From Amphimedon queenslandica (Eukaryota > Porifera > Demospongiae > Haplosclerida > Niphatidae): a stretch of 35,000 nt of DNA. The position numbers and the translations under genes are program-made. The stretch covers positions 118,802-153,801 of the forward strand of contig NW_003546417.1 in the NCBI RefSeq assembly GCF_000090795.2, read 5' to 3'. Below, in pieces: positions 29,283 through 35,000 of this stretch. The notes under the pieces are model-generated. The model ran no database searches. It was not told the origin of the DNA and saw nothing but the letters and a program-made list of their open reading frames with translations. Positions within the stretch are counted from its first letter, which is position 1. Every line of letters starts with the position of its first letter.

Positions 29283-32139
29283 ATGAAGCGTCATCTTAGT
29301 GACTCAGAGACTGAAATGAACGAAGAATATGAAGAGTGTTCCAGGTAAAACCATTTTCCAAGTCATGGCGACAGTTCGAAGTGTGAACGTCACCTCTGAC
29401 TGCATATTGCCGCTACTTGTAGCAACTATGGATGTGCCTTTGAAAACAATCTTGTTACTTGTTCTCTTTCTCTGTCTTTCTTTAGCCCCGACACCGCTCA
29501 AGTTGTTTCAAGAAAGAAGAGGCGTGGGGTGAGCCAGAAGCACCTACATACTCATGCATACATCGACACGCAGTCATGCACACAGCTATGTGTTCTTGCA
29601 ATAACTGTGACATTTGCTAGCCTTGACTTTATTTTCCTCCCTCTCCCTCCCTCCCTCATTAGATTATTGAGAAAAGACGTCGTGATCGCATCAACAACTG
29701 TCTTATGGAGCTACGCCGACTTGTGCCTGCTGCATTTGAAAAACAGGTGAGAAAATTAGTATTATAGATCACAAACCACATAGTTTATAGTATGCACGTA
29801 TGGTACTTTGTATTGAAAGAGGGCACATCTTCTTTGTATTGAGAGGGTATATGTATATACGTGTATTAAAAGGGAAAGTTGCATTTGCATCAAAGGGGAA
29901 AAAGACACAATGAAACCAGTTGTTTGCCAGATAGCACAATAGCTAAATGAATTATTGATACATGTCTTCCAATTACCAAAACCATGCCTTGTTGTCAGTA
30001 TGTGTATGGATTGTGCATGCTCACACAGGAGCCCAGAGGCGCCCCTCAGTCTGGTCTGGTTGCATGTGCCCTTAAGTGGTTTCTGACTGTCACCCTTTGA
30101 GATTGTTTGATGTTAAGGACAGATGGGAAGTGGCTTGTGTACCGGCAGGGTTTCAGTGCAGTTGTCTGGGGAGGGATCGGCTCTTTGTTGCCATGACTAC
30201 TAACAGCCTTTTACCCACAGTCCAGCCTCCAGTCTCACCCTATCTCTTCCACCTGTTGTCATTGTATGCCATAGGGAGGGGAGAGAGTATCGCCCACTCT
30301 CTCATATTCTCAAAACAAGAGGATAAGGGATCGGGTTACAGAGGGTGCCAGTATTATTTTGACGAGTGACTTTGTGCGGTAGTTTATTGAAAGAGTGTGT
30401 GTGTGTGGATACAACCTTTTGTGTGGTCTTAGATTCCTATCATATCATCAGTCCCTGGCATGTGCTGTAGTTGTTGCAATTATAAATACCAAAAAGAATC
30501 CCTTTTCTATCATCCAATCCTCTTGTCAGTGTGGCTCCAATGGGTCATTTTGTTTATTTGTGCATATGCCACTAGTCTGGGTCGATTCCCATGGGACATA
30601 ATAAGGATAACGCACACAAACAGACCCACAAAAGTAAACTAAGCACATGCACTACCACTGCCACACATTATGCAGCACAAAGTGTATATACCAGTATAAT
30701 TATTGACACACACACACACACAGTCTTTAGTAAATAATGTCACCTGGCTAGCTTGTCGGTGTTTGTGTCTACTATAGTTGTTATGGCAGATGATGTTGTG
30801 TCGTATATCTCTTAAATTACTATTTTTAGTTCATGTCTACTTATCGCACGCATTCCCTATGCCTTGCTTGTGTTATCTCCTTGTCTCTTGATGGCTCTTG
30901 CTGCTTATGCAATTATTCATAATCCACACACACGCACACGCAGATGCTTTGCTTGTAGCTTGTTATGTCGCACGTAAGCGATGATTACCAAATATTTGAC
31001 AATTAATGACTCGAAGTGCATGCAATTAGACGACTACACGTTGACACTTATTTGATGGTCCTATAGTAGACAGGTGTTCCCTCTCTCTTGCACTCTTGAA
31101 ATGCGTAGTAATAACAATTGACATATTTTCATTTGTATCTTGCAGGGCTCAGCCAAACTTGAGAAGGCAGAGATACTCCAGATGACCGTTGATCATCTTC
31201 GCCACCTCCACCAGACCAGAGACCCAAGAGGTAAGATTAGCTCCTATTAAAGGATTGTGAACAGATGTTATGACATTAGGAATGTCACTGGATGTAATAG
31301 AGTGTGTGTGTGTGTGTGTGTGTATAGTAGTTATGTATATGCTTTGGTATTTAAGAGTTTAAATGATCTCATTGCATTTGTATGACTTGCCAGCCTCATA
31401 GTCAAAATGTATACATGCTTATATACATGTACATGGTGCTAATGGTGCTTAGTTTATTAGTGATAAAACTGTGGAATGTGTGGCATCCAAAGTGATTAAT
31501 GGTTTCATAAATTTAAATCATCTCTCTCCTCTCCTAATAGGATTCACTGACCCTCTCTCTGCCTATTCCAACACTCGTGCTTTCCTTGACTACAGGGTAA
31601 TGGGATTCCGTGAGTGCGTGGCCGAAGTTGCCCGCTACATGACAAACGTTGAAGGCCTTGACATGAAAGACCCCATGAGAGTCCGAGTTCTCAACCACCT
31701 TGAGAACTACCTCACTCAGCGTGAGCTTGCCATCAATGCCGCAGTAGCTGCCAGTGCTCAGATGGGTCTTCCCAAACTGTCTCCTCCAGCAACTCTCCCT
31801 CCAGCTGGTATTGCCATACAGCACGCTACTGGGCCCTTTATTCCAATCCCAGCCCATAGAGCCTCACCAGACGGCAACCTGTCCCCGCCAACAACGTTTG
31901 CTCTCCCGACCCCGGTCATCTCCTTTGCCCCCACCACTGCCACTGTCCCTGTTTTCGGTGCCGCACATATTGCAACTCCTAATGCCCACCCACCCATCAT
32001 ATCCCTTGCCAAGATTGAGGGGTCCGTCCAGGCCACCCCTATTTCGCCAACTAAGAAATTTTGCAGTTCAACCTCTTCCTCACCTTCAGCTACCAAGCAG
32101 CCATTCCGCCCCTGGGCAGACCCTACCGACGATGACTAA
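29283..32139 (+). CDS. HEY: HEY-family bHLH-Orange transcriptional repressor (5 exons)
   Basis: Exons: 29283-29344, 29486-29528, 29663-29746, 31146-31230, 31541-32139; phases agree, 290 aa. HEY proteins are nuclear repressors downstream of Notch that bind E-box/N-box DNA as dimers. The basic region and helix-loop-helix (about 31-87) read [18 protein letters not shown]...[13 protein letters not shown], then [19 protein letters not shown]. The Gly in RRGIIEKRRR marks HEY rather than HES, which has Pro there. An Orange domain (about 105-150) follows: [17 protein letters not shown]...[15 protein letters not shown]. The tail is Pro/Ala/Thr-rich and ends [12 protein letters not shown], so the YRPW motif is present as FRPW at 280-283 without the TEIGAF end of vertebrate HEY1. 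It also lacks a terminal WRPW, which argues against HES. Introns fall after RRG, after EKQ and before the Orange exon, as I recall for vertebrate HEY genes. Intron 3 is 1.4 kb. Confidence 0.96.
29747..31145. other. HEY intron 3, possible regulatory sequence
   Basis: A 1.4-kb intron with a less AT-rich middle (about 30010-30360). It contains ATGGGAA at 30123-30129 and TTCCCATG at 30586-30593, whose reverse complement CATGGGAA fits the CSL/Su(H) consensus YRTGRGAA. No exon seen; frames here carry no family motif. Confidence 0.45.
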
Positions 32140-33274
32140 ACCCCTTGACTTTTAAGACCCAACGACTAATAGACAGGACTTTATTTAGACACCGATCGAA
32201 ACAATTGACTAGGTGTAAACAAAACTGCATGTATGTATACTTGTAACGTGGTACATGCTCTTTTTTTGACAGACTTTATGACTAGACAGGAGGACTCCGC
32301 TCCAAAATGTCACTCTACAGGCGTGGAACATACGACCATTACCATCCACCACCTCCTTCCCCCCTCATCTACTACACAGAGAACAACCTCTGGACTAATC
32401 CCGAACGATTATACACGCGTACATGTGTATCATTGCGACAAACCCGAGGGAAAGGCGGTGCCACGCCCACACACAAATATTGAAGACACACACAAAATTA
32501 AATTCAAGACACAAGCTCAGAGACTCAAATAATAATAAACCGACAACTTGCTTTCCTTCACTCTTCCTCTCTCTCTTTCTTACGGCACAAAACCTACAAA
32601 CCAAAGACTTTAGACGACGCTCCCAACTTCTGGGACAAGACGTTACTCTTTTTGTTAATTAACGAATACTCTCCCCCAGACCTCCACAACTGGAAACTGG
32701 CCGGAGCTGTCTCTTTCCATGAGAGACGACTTTAAAAAAACTTTGCATATTTTTTGCAGTGACGATTTGACGTTTAATATTACGACAAGTTCATTCTAAA
32801 GACTATTACTCACCAGACCCCCCAAGTACAAGATCAGAGACTCATTGACGTATTTACATTCTGACTATATCTCATACATGAACTATTGCTAACATAGCAT
32901 CGACCTATACAGGTGTTTGCCTATTTTATTTTGTTGTGACTCATTACTAAAAGCTGCTTATTATTTTGCCATTATTGTTAGTTAGTGTGTATCACGTAGA
33001 GTTAGTATTATTATTATTATTATTCAATATTTATTTTTGCTGATTTTTCCTTGACCATTAATCTAATTTTGTTTGAGTTATGTTGTGATGTTTTTTTTGA
33101 AAAAAAATTCAATTTCAACCATTACGTTAACAGTTGCTGCAGTACATCCACTGACACTTGATTAATGACTAACTTTGAGTTGAATACAGTGCCTCATTAA
33201 TTAATAATAAGAGATTAAAGTTTAAATATAATTGTCTTTTGCTGCCTAAAGTTTATGTAATAACAGTTTCAGTA
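32140..33274. other. HEY 3' UTR and convergent intergenic region
   Basis: 1.1 kb between the HEY stop and the stop of the minus-strand gene that points towards it. AATAAA at 32534-32539 is a candidate HEY poly(A) signal. The part around 33000-33240 is AT-rich with TTATTATTATT and a long T/A run. No coding exon seen. Confidence 0.5.
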
Positions 33275-34336
33275 TTACTCATCTGTTGATTCATTAGTTT
33301 CAGTACTCTCACTGTTTGATGTGTGGCCTTCTGACTCTTGTGCCACAGTGCTACTAGCATCAGTACTTTTACTACTAGCTAATGCATCTTGAGAAAGAGT
33401 GGACTCTAGTTCTGGCATATCGCCTTCCTTTGATGCATAAGTATTCGTATCACCTTCCTTATTATCTTCTTTATTATCTTTACAAGACTCTAAAGCGGTT
33501 TCATTATCAGGTTGTAGCGCTTGCATAGGCTTCTGTGTCACAGTCCTGTCCTGATTCTCATCACTCTTTAGAGCAACTGGTGTCGACTCCCTGCATTCTC
33601 CTTCCTGTCTTATGCTAGCATTATCATCAGTGTCGTGTGGGGAGTCCTGGAAACGTGTGACAATATCCAAATTATCACTTATTAGCTGGTTCTCTTTGCT
33701 CTTGATGACCACAATTGCTTTTCTCCTTCCTTTCATTGCTGTATGAGTGTGGAGCTCATCAATGGCCCATTGCCCCTCAGACTCTGGCACATCATCATTT
33801 GAGAAGGAGGGAGAGTGAGAGTAAATGGCAAAGACTGGATTGCTATCTATTGATTCTAAGTCTCCTTCATAAGCACATCGAACTGTTATTCTATAAAGCA
33901 GGAGAGAGAGGAGAGAGAGAGGGGGGAGAGAGAGAGGGGTGAGAGAGAGGGAGGGAGAGAGAGGGAGGGAGAGAGAGGGGGGGAGAGAGAGAGGGAGAGA
34001 GAGAGGGGAGAGAGAGAGGGAGAGAGGGGGGGAGAGAGAGGGGGAGAGAGAGAGGGAGAGAGAGGGGGAGAGAGAGGGAGGAGAATGGGGAGGGAGGAAA
34101 GAAAGGGATAACATACAGTCTGTGCTTATAAACAAGAAATCATCAAACAAAAGAGTATGGTCTAATAAAGTATAATTGGTACATGAATGTAAATAAAAGT
34201 ACATATGTGTAAACTGTAGCCTCAAACAATGAAGCTGATTCACAGAATAAGTATGCGCAAGTGTGTGTGTTCATTACTTATAAGTCTCTGTTGTCTCTAA
34301 TCCTTCAATATAGGCCTTGTTTTTACCAGAGCTGTC
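33275..34336 (-). CDS. 3' end of an unrecognised gene: FN3-like segment and Ser/Thr/Glu-rich tail
   Basis: Two exons can be supported: 34336-34278 and 33890-33275, joined in phase across a GT-AG intron (TAT AA|GTAATG ... TATAG|A ATA). The joined sequence DSSGKNKAYIEGLETTETYK + ITVRCAYEGD has the GL...TxYxIxV pattern of the C-terminal strands of a fibronectin type III domain. The remaining 190 residues are hydrophilic, rich in Ser, Thr, Glu, Asp and Gln, with no cysteine-rich or catalytic motif, and end in ESTETNESTDE. I do not recognise the protein. Upstream exons must lie beyond 34337; none could be identified with confidence in the remaining 660 bp. The intron contains a GA tract that is CT on the gene strand and runs to the acceptor. 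A single long frame across that tract is not a real exon. Confidence 0.65.
33898..34095 (+). repeat. GA-rich simple repeat before the last exon of the 33275 gene
   Basis: About 200 bp of GAGAGAGGG repeat. On the gene strand it is a CT tract ending about 10 bp before the acceptor at 33891-33892. Confidence 0.9.
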
Positions 34337-34378
34337 CTACAGCAAAAACAAACACACATAATCTTGAACTCCTTCCTT

Positions 34379-34412
<34 letters not shown>

Positions 34413-34486
34413 ACTAAATGAGAGGCGGAAGCCATGCCAAAGTTTCCTTCTTTGCTATCATTTCAGTTTCCTCTTCACAATGACAT

Positions 34487-34518
<32 letters not shown>

Positions 34519-35000
34519 AGTCTCGCTACACAGACCATTCCCTAGCCTACAGTCATTGGGTCCAATGCCTATAGGCTGGGGAATGGTCTGGCTAGCAAGG
34601 CTACACACACACACACACATTGATAAGGATGAGTACACATTACATTGCAAGGAGTATATAACATTAGGAAGAGCATATGTACTCTTGATGGCTCTATCTC
34701 TCAATCATTCCTGAGTACTTTCAGGAATATGAAATAAAGCCTGCATATGTTGTACAGTGCACCCACATGTAATAATCATTGTTACATCTTTTCAAAGTTT
34801 TGGGGGATCAAAAAAGGTCTCCTAAACTCCCTCTAGGTCTGTAATGATTATAGAAAGGCTAATAGATAGAAGGAGGCAGTAATATACTGGCATTATACGA
34901 TAAAAGGTGTTTATAAGAGTTAGAATAGAGGGCTCATTAAACTCTAGGACATATGAATGGACAAAAACAATACAATAATAATGAGGCAGGCAGATCTAAT
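34337..35000. other. Right end: GT/CA microsatellites and a palindromic element
   Basis: Contains (GT)n at 34379-34411 and (CA)n at 34487-34518 and 34602-34618 around an imperfect palindrome. The minus-strand frame ending near 34420 (EETEMIAKKETLAWLPPLI) might be an upstream exon of the FN3-like gene, but lacks a good donor. Confidence 0.5.
34514..34604. repeat. 90-bp imperfect palindrome between CA repeats
   Basis: Arms CAGACCATTCCCTAGCCTA (34531-34549) and TAGGCTGGGGAATGGTCTG (34572-34590) pair with one mismatch. The loop holds a second perfect inverted repeat, CATTGG/CCAATG. Outside the arms TAGTCTCGCTA and TAGCAAGGCTA also pair partly. CA repeats flank both sides. Probably a foldback or MITE-type element. 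Confidence 0.7.

Noticed and set aside
33891-34243. Upstream part of the 322-codon minus frame ending at 33275
   Set aside because: It crosses a CT microsatellite; a good acceptor at 33891-33892 and an upstream exon in phase explain the locus better.

Overview
The window looks like nuclear DNA from an early-branching animal, most likely a demosponge such as Amphimedon (inference; nothing was searched). The reasons are clearly metazoan genes (a HEY bHLH-Orange factor, CXXC1, an iPLA2, HMG-CoA lyase, prolyl endopeptidase), AT-rich non-coding DNA, very short introns (down to about 45 bp), and intergenic gaps often below 200 bp. I joined exons by hand from homology, splice signals and intron phase. 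Exon phases agree through six complete multi-exon genes; a seventh, HDDC2, agrees only if one unusual GA donor is accepted.

Layout. 1-3462 (-): two tandem TRIM-like genes (RING, B-boxes, coiled coil, filamin-type tail), the first cut by the window edge. 3885-11817 (-): a tight same-strand series transcribed as iPLA2, then CXXC1, then HMGCL, with only about 145-160 bp between coding regions. 11989-14162 (+): a nine-exon gene for a UbiA-superfamily membrane prenyltransferase, head-to-head with the iPLA2 gene across 171 bp. 14311-23768 (-): prolyl endopeptidase in 19 exons. 23845-28932 (-): HDDC2 in 8 exons, ending only 76 bp before the PREP start codon. 29283-32139 (+): a HEY gene in 5 exons, head-to-head with HDDC2 across 350 bp with a TATA box and a CCAAT box. 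33275 to about 34336 (-): the 3' part of an unrecognised gene with an FN3-like segment and a Ser/Thr/Glu-rich tail.

The genes do not form one pathway. They are housekeeping enzymes (leucine catabolism and ketogenesis, phospholipid remodelling, peptide breakdown, dNMP hydrolysis), chromatin and developmental regulators, and ubiquitin-ligase-like proteins. Non-coding DNA is rich in simple GA/CT tracts that lie beside exons with a consistent orientation. It also holds a 186-bp tandem repeat with a perfect palindromic core in three introns, MITE-like elements, and many TGTACATGTACA-type palindromes.

The points most worth a second look are the UbiA-like gene, the CXXC1 protein without a PHD finger, an HDDC2 intron that seems to start with GA instead of GT, and the 186-bp palindromic repeat family. 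I saw no CRISPR array, rRNA or tRNA gene, or bacterial operon.
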